NCBI GenBank assembly: GCA_022376925.1
Contig: JAIOJX010000005.1
Coordinates: forward strand, 91,919,001 to 91,983,000
Origin: Tragulus kanchil
Taxonomy: Eukaryota; Chordata; Mammalia; Artiodactyla; Tragulidae
Reading direction: 5' to 3'
Length of the DNA stretch: 64,000 nucleotides
Below are positions 34,841-47,214 of the stretch, one piece after another. The position numbers and the translations under genes were made by a program. How positions within the stretch are numbered: position 1 is the stretch's first letter; every line of letters begins with the position of its first letter. Under the pieces are notes generated by a model, which ran no database searches, was not told the origin of the DNA, and saw only the letters and a program-made list of their open reading frames with translations.

Positions 34841-36038
34841 TGATAAAAAGGTAGCCCTGATGCTGCCGCACCCACTGAGAAAAGGTCCATCTCTCTCTGA
34901 AGCATTCAGTCCTTCTGGTCCAGACTCTGACAAGGAAGTCCATCAACTTCCCAGTTTGCTCTCTGCCCTCCTCACAGGGACTTTGCTGCCACTTCAGCCT
35001 GTAGAGTGATACAGCTGAGCTTGGGGATGGGCAGACTGAGCAACTCTGAGATGAATCTCTTTTGAGACTCCTTGAAAGAGTTTAGTGTTGCTGAGCAGGG
35101 AGAGATTTAATCAAGATTCCCAGTATCTGAGAAGAATGTTCTCTTTGGAGCCAAGAACAGTCTGGAAAAGATTTTTCCATTTTCAAACAGGCTCAGATGG
35201 ATATTTGCCTTTCGATGCTTTCAATTCACAGTAAGTGGGCTTCTGCTTACAGAAATTTTACAATTTACAATAACAAATTTACAAACAGTGAAATTCTATT
35301 TATTTGATTGAACACATTTGGAACCCAGTTGAGCAAGCTGTTTGGTAGTATATAATCTTGTATAACCACATTACAACCTGGAGTCATAAATCAGTGTGTC
35401 CTCCCTGTATTTCCGCCCAACTTAGAACAGCCTAAATCAGGTGGTCCTTAACCTTTACTCATTATACTCTGGGGAGAGGTGGGATACACTTCTAAAATTC
35501 AAATTACTGGTTCCCACTTTCAGATACTCTGATTCACTGGGTTTGGCTGTGCCTCGAGAAGCTGAAACATTAAAGAAATATCCCAAATGATGGTGATGCT
35601 AATGATCACACTTGGTGAAATAGTACCCAGGGCTCTAACCCTTCAGGTTTGTAAGTTCTTTGGGTATGCCACATACTTTCAGGTCTTGAGGTCTTTATTC
35701 AGTTTGCCTCTTATTGAAATGCTCTTTCCATTCTGGTTCAGCTAGGAACATTTCAATCCACCTATCGAAGCCCTGCAAAAATGTCATTTCTCCTATAGGT
35801 TTCTCTCAAACTCTCTCATCTTCTCCACCACAGTTTTCTGCTGCTTCACCTGTACTCCTATTGCACTGGTATAAATAACTTAACATGGTGTCCTACCAGT
35901 AGTTCTTCACATCCCTATCTTTCTATCTTGTGAGCTTTGGGAAGGCAGGGGCTCATTCATCTTTGTTTCCTCAGTGCCCAGCATTGTATCGAATATATCT
36001 TAGGTACTTTAAAATGCATTGATTCTAGTAAACTGATA

Positions 36039-36822
36039 CAGACACAGCCACAGGTGTATGACACACCAGTACAAACTGATGTACAAGTCATGTTTTTATT
36101 TTCTTCCAGGTTTTACAGAGTATAAGTTAGACCTTCTGAGTCTTCTTAGCAACATAATAGCACAACAGAAGTAATCAGGAGGTCCTATCTTTGTGTAGAT
36201 CATTTTCTTCTCTTCGGTTGCATTTATCAAAATTGGGTTATAGAATCAATATTTTCTCTTTTGTGTGTGTTGCCTTATAGGGAGCAGTTGCTTCTGGGGG
36301 TGCACAATAAAGAAAGATGGAGGTAGAAGAGCGAGATTTTAGTGACAAGACCTGAGACTGAATTTACTAATCAGGACAGCTTCTTTTGATCTCCAGCAAG
36401 GAGGCCATTTTCTACCTTGTCTTTGTCTGTTGTGAGCTTTCTTGGAAGCAGCGGCTCCATGGGAACAGACATTGCTGTCACACGTCAGGCATTTAGGCAT
36501 CTATTAAAGGAAGATGAAAAGAATATTAGATGTGGCGGGGCAGAGTAGAGGTAATAGAGGAGAGTGCAGAGGACAGGATTTTGATCGAAGATAGGTATCT
36601 CACTAGTGGGAGTAATGTGTGGCTGGAGGGGGATGCAATGGCATCTATTATCAGTTCTCTTAAGATTCAATTATCAAAGGACCTGCCACTGTCCCTGCAA
36701 TCAGCTGCAAAGATCCCAGCGCGAGGAGCACCAAGCAGAGAGCTTTCAGAACCTGAGAGTGACTCAGCACTTGACAGATTTCAGGTTAATTCTGTAGTCT
36801 GCTTCCCTCCTGTATTCCCCTA
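36039..36822. other. No recognised feature
   Basis: Unique-looking sequence. Open frames at 36530-36823 are short and not conserved with anything I recognise. Confidence 0.4.
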
Positions 36823-39012
36823 AAAGTCTGGAACTCAGCTTGATTTCATCTCAGAATATCTCAGGAATCTCTCCTCTAGCAAGAATTTTTAAAAGATATT
36901 TATATCTATTACATTCCTCTCACAACCATGCTTAAAAGAGCCAATCACAGTAAGAAGGCTGTTTTATAGATGCAGAATCTAAGGTATGGTAATTTTCTAA
37001 ATTTGCCCCTCAGTGATGGCACAACTAGGTGGGGTGAAATCCCCCTCTTTCAGCCACGCTTAGAAGATACAGGCTTGGAACATGCAGAGGTCTATTATTT
37101 TCTCTCCCAGAGAGAAAGCATGAAAGAATAATAAAAGTAAGAAACTAAATTTCTAGCTCAGTCATTTCAAAGATTGTGGTCCGATACTCACTAGGCTGTC
37201 GATGGCAGATCTGTGAACACTGAAGTGAGGAAAGGGGGCTTTAATCTGAAAGTAATGGCAAGCCCAGTGTGGGAAGAATCAATAGATTATTATGTGAGTC
37301 ATTGAGCTTTGCCATGAGCAGCAGACTTTCACAGCAAGCACCTTATTGCCACGACACAGCAAGATAAACAGGGCTTCTAATTCTCCAGATCATAGGAATT
37401 AAAGCTATTACCATGTTAAGCAGAAATTGTTTTTTGAAGAATTTGTTTATCACCTATCTCCCAACTATTGGGTTTTGAGAATAAATGCAGGCATTCTCTT
37501 CTACACCTCTGAGTGCAGACTGTTCGGCACCAATTAGTATTTCCCCAAACTTCTGGTGGGAACTGGTATTAGACTACCAGCTTCTGAGTCATTTGGGGAT
37601 TAGATGGTGGTAGGAGTTTAAAGTGCCAGACCTCCAAGAAAATGATCCTTAAAAAAATTAGTACACATTTATAAGAGCCCAAACAGCATCTGTCCGATCT
37701 TTTTATTCCTTTTGATGAAACTGGAAAGACTAACAGTAATGTATTTAGACTTTAGCAAAACTCTTGACACCATTTGGGGATGAAGATGACACAGATAAGT
37801 GGCTAACATGGCTGAAAGTGACATAATAACTAACTGGGTTCTCAGAAGGCTTAGATTAACAACAGAGCTGCTGCCTATTACCTTTCTTCTTTAACAAACG
37901 AGTTTATGAGGCCTAAATTTTCTTTACAAAGTCTGGAACTCAGCTTTCCAGAATATCTCAGGAATCTCTCCTCTAGCAAGAATTTTTAAAAGATATTTAT
38001 ATCTATTACATTCCTCTCACAACCATGCTTAAAAGAGCCAATCACAGTAAGAAGGCTGTTTTATAGATGCAGAATCTAAGGTATGGTAATTTTCTAAATT
38101 TGCCCCTCAGTGATGGCACAACTAGGTGGGGTGAAATCCCCCTCTTTCAGCCACGCTTAGAAGATACAGGCTTGGAACATGCAGAGGTCTATTATTTTCT
38201 CTCCCAGAGAGAAAGCATGAAAGAATAATAAAAGTAAGAAACTAAATTTCTAGCTCAGTCATTTCAAAGATTGTGGTCCGATACTCACTAGGCTGTCGAT
38301 GGCAGATCTGTGAACACTGAAGTGAGGAAAGGGGGCTTTAATCTGAAAGTAATGGCAAGCCCAGTGTGGGAAGAATCAATAGATTATTATGTGAGTCATT
38401 GAGCTTTGCCATGAGCAGCAGACTTTCACAGCAAGCACCTTATTGCCACGACACAGCAAGATAAACAGGGCTTCTAATTCTCCAGATCATAGGAATTAAA
38501 GCTATTACCATGTTAAGCAGAAATTGTTTTTTGAAGAATTTGTTTATCACCTATCTCCCAACTATTGGGTTTTGAGAATAAATGCAGGCATTCTCTTCTA
38601 CACCTCTGAGTGCAGACTGTTCGGCACCAATTAGTATTTCCCCAAACTTCTGGTGGGAACTGGTATTAGACTACCAGCTTCTGAGTCATTTGGGGATTAG
38701 ATGGTGGTAGGAGTTTAAAGTGCCAGACCTCCAAGAAAATGATCCTTAAAAAAATTAGTACACATTTATAAGAGCCCAAACAGCATCTGTCCGATCTTTT
38801 TATTCCTTTTGATGAAACTGGAAAGACTAACAGTAATGTATTTAGACTTTAGCAAAACTCTTGACACCATTTGGGGATGAAGATGACACAGATAAGTGGC
38901 TAACATGGCTGAAAGTGACATAATAACTAACTGGGTTCTCAGAAGGCTTAGATTAACAACAGAGCTGCTGCCTATTACCTTTCTTCTTTAACAAACGAGT
39001 TTATGAGGCCTA
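36823..39012. repeat. Tandem duplication 12 (copies 36823-37915 and 37928-39012)
   Basis: Offset 1,105 bp at the start and 1,097 bp after an 8 bp loss in copy 2 near 37946. Otherwise visibly identical. Spacer 37916-37927. A possible decayed MIR (about 36960-37050) is carried in both copies. Confidence 0.95.
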
Positions 39013-39029
39013 TTTTACGTATCAGATAA

Positions 39030-39372
39030 TTTATTAACATCAAGTGTTCAGTTCAGTGAGTTCTTAACACATTTCCCAAGTTGGGAAGCAATCACCATAA
39101 GTCAATTTTAAGGCATCCCTATCAGCCCAATCAATTGCTCACACCATTTTATGGGTTAATCCCTTCCACCATTCCTCATCCCCATCCTACCCCAGGCAGT
39201 CCCTAAACCTACTTCCTGTCTCTGTAGATTTGCCTGTTTTGGACATTTATACAATATGTGATCTCTTGTGTCTGATATCTTTCATCTAGCATAATGTTTT
39301 TGAAGTTCATCAGCTTTATGATACATATCAGCAATCTATTCCTTATTACTTCTCAGTAGTATTCCATTGTGA
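39030..39372 (-). mobile_element. Old L1M 3' fragment, left part (copy at about 40124-40466)
   Basis: Antisense L1 3' region, recognisable from 'tctgtagatttgcctgttttggacattt', 'atcttttcatctagcataatg' type blocks and 'gtattccattgtg' (complement of the L1 cacaatggaatac motif). It is interrupted by the SINE cluster and resumes at 41584. Confidence 0.7.
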
Positions 39373-39575
39373 AACTTCTCAGGTGGCTCAGTGGTAAAAA
39401 ATCTTCCAATGCAGCAGATGTAGGAGACTCAGATTCCATCCCTGGGTCTGGCAGATCCCCTGGAGTAGGACATGGCTACCCACTCCAGTATTCTTGCCTG
39501 GAAAATTCCATGGACAGAGGAGCCTGGTGAGCTACAGTCCATCGGGTCACAAAGAGGGCGATATGGCAGCATGCA
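39373..39575 (+). mobile_element. Bov-tA SINE (copy at about 40467-40669)
   Basis: tRNA-like head 'ttctcaggtggctcagtgg', then 'cccactccagtattcttgcctgg' and 'gaggagcctggtgagctacagtcc', the Bov-A body. More diverged than the one at 29825. Confidence 0.88.
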
Positions 39576-39591
39576 TGCACATGAGTATATA

Positions 39592-39660
39592 GTTGTTGTT
39601 GTTCAGCCAGTCATGTCCAACTCTTTGCAACCCCATGGACTGCAGCACACCAGACCTCAA
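39592..39660 (-). mobile_element. Bov-A/BovB-type short fragment (copy at about 40686-40754)
   Basis: A 'gttgttgttgttcagccagtcatgtccaactctttgc' type stretch, the typical reverse-orientation end of ruminant Bov-A/BovB-derived sequence. Confidence 0.75.
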
Positions 39661-39745
39661 TCTCGTGTTGTTTGCAGAAGATGATTGATTCCTTTTACTT
39701 TTGGGGGTGGGGGCTGGGATGGGGTGGGGAGGCGGGGAGCAGGCA

Positions 39746-40003
39746 GGCTACTTCTATTGGTCTTTCATTTGTCTATTTTCATCCATCTTTGTTCTTTGGC
39801 CTGTATGGGCCTCCCATCGCAGTGGCCTCTTTTGTTGCAGTGCACTGGCTCTGGGCGCATGTGCTCCAGAGCTCTGGCTCGGTAATTGGACACATTGGTC
39901 CACTCACTTCGTGGCACGTGGGATCTTCCCAGGCCAGGGATCGAACCAGCACCCCTTGCACTGCCAGGCGGTGTCCTTACCCACTGGATCACCAGGGAAG
40001 CCC
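39746..40003 (-). mobile_element. CHR-type tRNA-derived SINE (copy at 40841-41098)
   Basis: On the minus strand it begins gggcttccctggtgatccag, has the B-box region ggttcgatccctggcctggg and ends with a 'gccaaagaacaaagatgg' tail. CHR SINEs are shared by cetaceans, hippos and ruminants. Confidence 0.88.
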
Positions 40004-41098
40004 AGATTCTTGAAAGGAAAGCTCTGACCAACCTAGAAGGCTTAGATTAACAACAGAGCTGCTGCCTATTACCTTTCTTCTTTAACAAACGAGTTTATGA
40101 GGCCTATTTTACGTATCAGATAATTTATTAACATCAAGTGTTCAGTTCAGTGAGTTCTTAACACATTTCCCAAGTTGGGAAGCAATCACCATAAGTCAAT
40201 TTTAAGGCATCCCTATCAGCCCAATCAATTGCTCACACCATTTTATGGGTTAATCCCTTCCACCATTCCTCATCCCCATCCTACCCCAGGCAGTCCCTAA
40301 ACCTACTTCCTGTCTCTGTAGATTTGCCTGTTTTGGACATTTATACAATATGTGATCTCTTGTGTCTGATATCTTTCATCTAGCATAATGTTTTTGAAGT
40401 TCATCAGCTTTATGATACATATCAGCAATCTATTCCTTATTACTTCTCAGTAGTATTCCATTGTGAAACTTCTCAGGTGGCTCAGTGGTAAAAAATCTTC
40501 CAATGCAGCAGATGTAGGAGACTCAGATTCCATCCCTGGGTCTGGCAGATCCCCTGGAGTAGGACATGGCTACCCACTCCAGTATTCTTGCCTGGAAAAT
40601 TCCATGGACAGAGGAGCCTGGTGAGCTACAGTCCATCGGGTCACAAAGAGGGAGATATGGCAGCATGCATGCACATGAGTATATAGTTGTTGTTGTTCAG
40701 CCAGTCATGTCCAACTCTTTGCAACCCCATGGACTGCAGCACACCAGACCTCAATCTCGTGTTGTTTGCAGAAGATGATTGATTCCTTTTACTTTTGGGG
40801 GTGGGGGCTGGGATGGGGTGGGGAGGCAGGGGAGCAGGCAGGCTACTTCTATTGGTCTTTCATTTGTCTATTTTCATCCATCTTTGTTCTTTGGCCTGTA
40901 TGGGCCTCCCATCGCAGTGGCCTCTTTTGTTGCAGTGCACTGGCTCTGGGCGCATGTGCTCCAGAGCTCTGGCTCGGTAATTGGACACATTGGTCCACTC
41001 ACTTCGTGGCACGTGGGATCTTCCCAGGCCAGGGATCGAACCAGCACCCCTTGCACTGCCAGGCGGTGTCCTTACCCACTGGATCACCAGGGAAGCCC

Positions 41099-41504
41099 AG
41101 ATTCTTGAAAGGAAAGCTCTGACCAACCTAGATAGTGTGTTGAAAAGCAGAGACATTACTCTGCTGACAAAGGTCCATATAGCCAAGGCTATGATCTTTC
41201 CAGAGGTCATGTACAGTTTTGAGAGCTGGACTATAAAGAAGGCAGAACATCAAAGAATTGATACCTTTGAACTGAGGTGCCAGAGAAGACTCCTGAAAAT
41301 CCCCTGGACTACAAGAAGATCAAACCAGTCAATCTTAAGGGAAATCAACCCTGATTATTCACTGGAAGCTGAAGCGCCAGTATTTTGGTCATCTGATGTG
41401 AACAGACAACTCATGGGAAATAACCCTGATGTTGGGAAAGGTTGAGAGCAGAAGTGGGTCTCAGAGGATGAGATGGCTAGATGGCATCACTGATGCAATG
41501 AACA
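41099..41504 (+). pseudogene. BovB (RTE-type) LINE 3' fragment, ORF2 C-terminus
   Basis: A frame at 40981-41445 encodes, after the SINE, 'LTNLDSVLKSRDITLLTKV', 'MYSFESWTIKKAEHQRIDTFEL' and 'RRSNQSILREI'. These are the C-terminal motifs of the BovB reverse transcriptase reading frame. The fragment is 5'-truncated and stops abruptly at the mariner MITE. BovB is the horizontally acquired RTE element abundant in ruminants. The region 40004-40037 is a short duplicate of its start. Confidence 0.85.
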
Positions 41505-41506
41505 TA

Positions 41507-41581
41507 GTGTCGGCCAAAAAGTTCATTTGGGTTTTTCCATAAGATGTTAGCAGAAAAACTCAAACTTTTTGGCCAACCCAC
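41507..41581. mobile_element. Mariner-type MITE with TA target duplicates
   Basis: A 75 bp near-palindrome. The left arm starts gtgtcggccaaaaagttca. The right arm, read on the minus strand, starts gtgggttggccaaaaagtt. Both match the ruminant mariner terminal repeat. TA dinucleotides at 41505-41506 and 41582-41583 are the expected Tc1/mariner target duplication. Confidence 0.88.
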
Positions 41582-41583
41582 TA

Positions 41584-41730
41584 TTTTGTTCTTCTACTCG
41601 CCAATTGATGACTCTGTAGTGTGTCTGGAGCTATTATGAATAATGTTAAACTGCCAGGTAAGTCTTTGTGTGGATTTGTGTTTTCATTTTTCTTGAGTAT
41701 ATAATAGGAGTGAAATTGTTTTTGATAAGT
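41584..41730 (-). mobile_element. Old L1M 3' fragment, right part
   Basis: Continues the antisense L1M of 39030-39372: 'gagctattatgaataatg', then 'tttgtgtggatttgtgttttcatttttcttgagtatataataggagtg'. These correspond to the next blocks of the L1M 3' end after the point of interruption. Confidence 0.7.
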
Positions 41731-42785
41731 TATCCTTATCTCCTTTACCATGGAATTCCTTTAACATGGTGGATCCGTCTGTGTGCCATCTGACCCCTCC
41801 TTTTGAAAGTCAAAGTGAAAAAGGAGGGTGGATAAGGTAGCCAAGGGATATTTGGGAGAATTCCTCTAAGATGCTAGAAACAAATTTTCTCTGAAAAAAA
41901 GAGAACCAGAAATGGGTAAAGCATTTTGTCAAAAAGTTGAATACTAAAACAGTTCTGTTGTATTGTGGTAATATTTATTGTTCCCCATGTCCTCTCATTT
42001 ATTTTTCAAGTCTAGTGTCCACACGGGGACCACTTATTTCCCTTAAACTGAGGGTTCCCAACATTAAGACATAAAATGAAAACTCCTTAGCATGCTTTTA
42101 AAGGTCCTAAGATGTAATTTCAGCACCCTACTCAGTTAGGATCTGGTCAGAAAAACAGTCCTTGCTAGGTAGTTCCAGAGAGGGGAACTTTTATAGGAAA
42201 CTTTTTACTCAGGTGTTGAAAGAACTAAAATGCCAAAGGAGTGGTGGTTAGGCAACAAAGATTTTAGCACACAGATACGGATAGAAGCTGTCACTTTCCT
42301 GGGGCTAGAGGGACAGTGGAAAGAAGAGCAGATTAGAGTCAAGGAGCACCATGCTCTTTTGTCCCTAGCTGGCAGCACTGGAGTGGTGGCAGTAGGATTA
42401 GAAACAGCCATTTGTAGCTTTATTCCCCCCCCCCCCAAATTAAAGATCATTATCAACAGGAAGGAATTAATTCTTCGATGTGGGGGTAAAACGGAAGGAA
42501 ACAATAACTTTTCTTTGTGACAATGAGTGTTTATTTAAGATAGCAAGTACCTCAGTAAAATGTAGTATCCTGATGCTTTATTGTATACCAATACAATATA
42601 ATTTCCATAGGTTTTGTATTCTCTTCCTTGTATCAACAGACTGTTCTACTAGCTGAAAACATTCACACTAGGAGCAACTCGTAGCATTCCCTTCAGTCCC
42701 TTTGTGCCTTCATATTCATGCCTCTCCTTTCTTTATTAGTAACTAGACAGATTAATTTTACATATCGGTGCCATGTTTCCCTAAC
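41731..42785. other. No recognised feature
   Basis: Unique-looking sequence with a C run at about 42426-42436. Nothing I can name. Confidence 0.4.
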
Positions 42786-43452
42786 AAGATACAACAATCT
42801 AATAGAAATTAGTATGCTTCCAGAGACAATGGGAAAGGATGTTTAAAATCAGTACTCCCCTGGAAAATGCACAACATATGCTTTCCTGTGTCTGAAATCC
42901 TGTGATTTTCTTATCCTCACTTATATCTCTCAGCTGTTCCAAGCTGTCTTCCCTGCCACTCCCAGCACACCTGTTGCTAGGTATGGCTTAATTTAAATAC
43001 AATGTTGGGGATTGCTCTGTAACTACTACCTTCCAGTTTACTCATGAGGCTCCAATACAAATTGCTTTGATGATGTAAACTTCAGAAATATAGAACTTTC
43101 TATAAATTATTTTCTAAAGTACTTGTAAGTTGGTCAGATTTAAAGGGTTTTCCTTTTTACATTCCCTTACCTTCCATTAATTTATCTACCTGCACATTCT
43201 ATAAACACCTAGAAAATGTCAGCGACTGTGTACAGGCCCTGAGTACAAAGATGAATAGAGCTCAATGTATCCCATGAGCTAGAGGAAAACAGACAGTAAA
43301 AACTGTAAACGATTATGAGTCCTAAGAATTACAGTAGTGTGAAAATAAGCCATGGCAACCCACAAGATGAAGAAATTGCCTGAGGAAGGACGATGATGCT
43401 GGAATGTCTCTCCAAGGAAGTGACATCAGAATGGAATATAGAAAGTTAAACA

Positions 43453-43739
43453 GGGGCTTCCCTGGTGGTCCAGTGGGTAAAGAGTTTGCCTTCCAGTGCA
43501 AGGGGCACTGCTTCGATCCCTGGCCTGGGAAGATCCATGTGCCATGGAGCGACTGGACCAGTGTGTCTGATTACAAGCCTGTTCTCTGGACCACATGTGC
43601 CCAGAGCTGGTGCTCCGCACCAAGAGAGGCCACAGCAATGGGAGGCCCACACAGGCCAAAGAATAAATATGGATCAAAATAATAAATAAATAGAAAACCA
43701 ATAATTAAAAAAAGAGGCCAAAATTAAAAAAAAAAAAAA
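43453..43739 (+). mobile_element. CHR-type SINE
   Basis: Head ggggcttccctggtggtcca, B-box region 'gcttcgatccctggcctggg', tail 'caggccaaagaataaat' and a long A-rich tail. Short flanking repeats (aaacagg) fit a target duplication. Confidence 0.9.
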
Positions 43740-44556
43740 CAGGAGTGTACTAAACAGATGAGACAGAGAGGGCAGAGGGAACAGAACAACTTGACAAGGA
43801 GCTGAAATTCTTTGAGAACCCTGAGAAAGAAAAAAAAAAAAACATATGGAAAACTGTGGAGTAAGGAGCCATTGAAGGCTTTAAAATAGAAGATACAACA
43901 ATCTAATAGAAATTAGTATGCTTCCAGAGACAATGGGAAAGGATGTTTAAAATCAGTACTCCCCTGGAAAATGCACAACATATGCTTTCCTGTGTCTGAA
44001 ATCCTGTGATTTTCTTATCCTCACTTATATCTCTCAGCTGTTCCAAGCTGTCTTCCCTGCCACTCCCAGCACACCTGTTGCTAGGTATGGCTTAATTTAA
44101 ATACAATGTTGGGGATTGCTCTGTAACTACTACCTTCCAGTTTACTCATGAGGCTCCAATACAAATTGCTTTGATGATGTAAACTTCAGAAATATAGAAC
44201 TTTCTATAAATTATTTTCTAAAGTACTTGTAAGTTGGTCAGATTTAAAGGGTTTTCCTTTTTACATTCCCTTACCTTCCATTAATTTATCTACCTGCACA
44301 TTCTATAAACACCTAGAAAATGTCAGCGACTGTGTACAGGCCCTGAGTACAAAGATGAATAGAGCTCAATGTATCCCATGAGCTAGAGGAAAACAGACAG
44401 TAAAAACTGTAAACGATTATGAGTCCTAAGAATTACAGTAGTGTGAAAATAAGCCATGGCAACCCACAAGATGAAGAAATTGCCTGAGGAAGGACGATGA
44501 TGCTGGAATGTCTCTCCAAGGAAGTGACATCAGAATGGAATATAGAAAGTTAAACA

Positions 44557-44847
44557 GGGGCTTCCCTGGTGGTCCAGTGGGTAAAGAGTTTGCCTTCCAG
44601 TGCAAGGGGCACTGCTTCGATCCCTGGCCTGGGAAGATCCATGTGCCATGGAGCGACTGGACCAGTGTGTCTGATTACAAGCCTGTTCTCTGGACCACAT
44701 GTGCCCAGAGCTGGTGCTCCGCACCAAGAGAGGCCACAGCAATGGGAGGCCCACACAGGCCAAAGAATAAATATGGATCAAAATAATAAATAAATAGAAA
44801 ACCAATAATTAAAAAAAGAGGCCAAAATTAAAAAAAAAAAAAAAAAA
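44557..44847 (+). mobile_element. CHR-type SINE, duplicate copy
   Basis: Same insertion as 43453-43739, carried by duplication 14. The A tail is a few bases longer. Confidence 0.9.
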
Positions 44848-45023
44848 CAGGAGTGTACTAAACAGATGAGACAGAGAGGGCAGAGGGGAACAGAACAACT
44901 TGACAAGGAGCTGAAATTCTTTGAGAACCCTGGAGAGGAAAGCATGAAAACTACAAAGATAGACCCAGAGAAGAACACACATACTGGTGAGAAACATTCT
45001 GTGGAGTAAGGAGCCATTGAAGG

Positions 45024-46320
45024 GTCTTCTTTAGCAGAGCTGCAGAAGACTCCTGGTTTCCATCCAGTACTGCCCTACTCCTGGGAACCACTTAAACAAG
45101 TCCTTAGAATCTCACATGACTTCTTGACCCCACCTCCTTGGCCCCAGCGATTGGTGTGGAGGTGGAGGATGGACCAACAATGCATCAATCACAGAACTTT
45201 GGCTACACTGCCAGAATGATGGGCCAGAGCCTTGGTGCATAGTAATACAGGCAGGCTTAGATGAGGGGCTCTTTACTCATTCCAGAGAACGCTTAGAATA
45301 CAGGGTTGTGCTGCCAGAGGACATTCCCCTACCTGGTAGAGAAAGTCATTTCTATCTAGAATTAAATATACAGTTTTGGGCACACACAAAGAAGCAGAAA
45401 CATAAGCCAATGAGAGAAAGAGAATCGTGACAGCTTTTAATGCCCTCCTAAGCTAGGAGGTCTCCATGCTGCCTTGTTTCCCCCTTCCTGAAACTTCATT
45501 TTTCAGGGATTTTTTTTCTGCTGCGTGTCATCTATTACCCAGATCCCTTCCTCAGGTCTTCTAATTGCTTGAGCTACTTTGAATACATCTTAGCAGGGGT
45601 TCCCAGACTCACTGGCTAGTGTGGAGGTCCCCATTTACCCTCCTCTACCTGAAATGCCCACAACTCCTCACTCTTCATGGAAAAAGGAGTATTACCTAAA
45701 GCCCCTATGTCTTCATACATGCATGTTCAGAAGGTTCATGTCAAAAGAGTACTTAGAACACTAACAATGAAGAGCAACAGCTATTGTAAGGGTACCATCA
45801 TTTCCTTAAGCTACTAGACCCATCACACAAGAAGCAAATGAAAATATAATTGTAACTCCAAAACAACAAGCAGACAGGGACACTGGGCTTAAAAATTAAT
45901 AATATAATCTGATAGAGGGAAAAAAAAAAAAAAAAAAACAGTCTCGTTTCCAAAAAACACTGACCAATACAGAGATATTAAGATGTCAAATCAACATGCA
46001 TTCGTTCCCTATGCTAAAGACCAATTGCTTGAAAAAGTGCCCTGCTACTCAACTTGGCTTCTGTTCATTTAGAAAGAAATAGGTTTCTGTCAACGTTAGG
46101 CATCAGGTTGGAAAAGCCTTTGCAAACAAAGTGCTGAGTTACTCAACTGAACTGACTGGAGCCTGGCTGTCTCGAGCCTTGGACAGATAACACACCAGAG
46201 CACCAGCCTCAGATTCTCAAGGGCAAACCCCAAAGAGACCACATTCCTGTAACCTGGCCTGAGTGTTCCCACAGCACAGAAGTGAACTGTCTCGGACTTG
46301 CCAAAATCCCTCTGAAAAGA
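45024..46320. other. No recognised feature
   Basis: Unique-looking sequence with an A run at about 45920-45939. No open frame of note. Confidence 0.4.
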
Positions 46321-46949
46321 CACAGCCCACTGGCGGGAGCCTCTTCTCTCAAGAATTCTGGGAGAATATCCAGACAGAATCACTTTATGTGGGGCAAAGA
46401 GCCACTTCTTTAGCATCCTGTTTCCTCTCCTGGCAGGCGGACATTTTTCTTTTTGTCTGTTGTAGAAACTAGAACTGGATCATGTGCCTAGGGTAACTAA
46501 AAGATGGAAATCAGTTACTGAGGGGAAAAACCACGAAGAAGATTATTGAAGGGATAAAGAGGAAGGAGGCTGAAAATGACTTTAGCTCAGCCAGGCAGGT
46601 CCCATGGGTTGAGCTAATGCCCTCAAGGGACCTCTGTGGGGAGGCCGAGATGGCTCCAGCTTTCTCAAGAGGTTTCTATTGGCACGGGAAAGCAGGCTAT
46701 GGAAATTATTGGCACCATCCTCCATGTATAGGGTGAATCTCTTGTTTTCACCTGAGGATGAAGTGGTTCCCTTTTTGGTGATAAGAGAGCACTGAACTAC
46801 AGTTGAAATGAAACCAGTTCTTGCTGGTAGGCTGTGTGAAAGCCCATCCTGCTCAGGCTTGAAGCACTCTGGGATCTCTCACAAATCCCCCAGATCTGAC
46901 AAATGTTAATCCAGCTACGAAGTTTTTATCTATTAAAAATAGCTTTGTT

Positions 46950-47214
46950 GGGGCTTCCCTGGTGATCCAGTGGGTAAGGACACAACCTTGCAGTGCAAGG
47001 AGTGCCAGTTCGATCCCTGGCCTGGGAAGATCCCATGTGCCACAGAGAGGCTGGACCGATGTGTGCAACTACTGAGCCAGAGCTCTAGAGAGCATGCGCC
47101 CAGAGCCGGTGCTCTGCAACAACAGAGGCCACTGTGATGAGAGGCCCACATGGGCCAAAGAACAAAGATGAATGAAAATAGATAAATGAAAGACCAATAG
47201 AAGTGGCCAAAAAG
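46950..47214 (+). mobile_element. CHR-type SINE with perfect 15 bp target duplication
   Basis: Head gggcttccctggtgatccag, B box gttcgatccctggcctggg, tail 'gggccaaagaacaaagatg'. Flanked by aaaaatagctttgtt at 46935-46949 and 47215-47229, a perfect target-site duplication. Confidence 0.94.

Larger units (their letters stand above)
33659..36038. repeat. Tandem duplication 11 (copies 33659-34845 and 34854-36038)
   Basis: Offset 1,195 bp at the start and 1,193 bp at the end; two single-C homopolymer losses in copy 2 near 35402 and 35414. Spacer of 8 bp. Carries a MER5A-like fragment and an L2 3' end. Confidence 0.96.
38941..41132. repeat. Tandem duplication 13 (copies 38941-40037 and 40035-41132)
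   Basis: Offset 1,094-1,095 bp with a 3 bp 'aga' microhomology at the junction. Two differences are visible: a C/A at 39558 against 40652, and a one-base plus substitution change in a G-rich run near 39733. It duplicates a Bov-tA, a Bov-A-like piece and a CHR SINE. Confidence 0.96.
42786..45023. repeat. Tandem duplication 14 (copies 42786-43878 and 43890-45023)
   Basis: Offset 1,104 bp. Copy 1 lacks ~45 bp near 43827-43857, replaced by an A run plus short noise, before rejoining the true sequence (gtggagtaaggagccattgaagg). The poly(A) of the carried SINE also differs in length. This internally damaged tail is typical of a low-quality fragment end. Confidence 0.94.

Noticed and set aside
36530..36823. 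A 97-codon frame with acidic and serine-rich composition
   Set aside because: No homology recognised, no flanking splice signals and a decayed-repeat environment.
39672..40027. Several overlapping open frames of 60-118 codons
   Set aside because: They lie within a reversed CHR SINE and a G-rich run; CpG-containing SINEs often lack stops by chance.
40981..41445. A 154-codon open frame as a host gene
   Set aside because: Its first third is the reverse complement of a CHR SINE and the rest is the BovB reverse transcriptase C-terminus.
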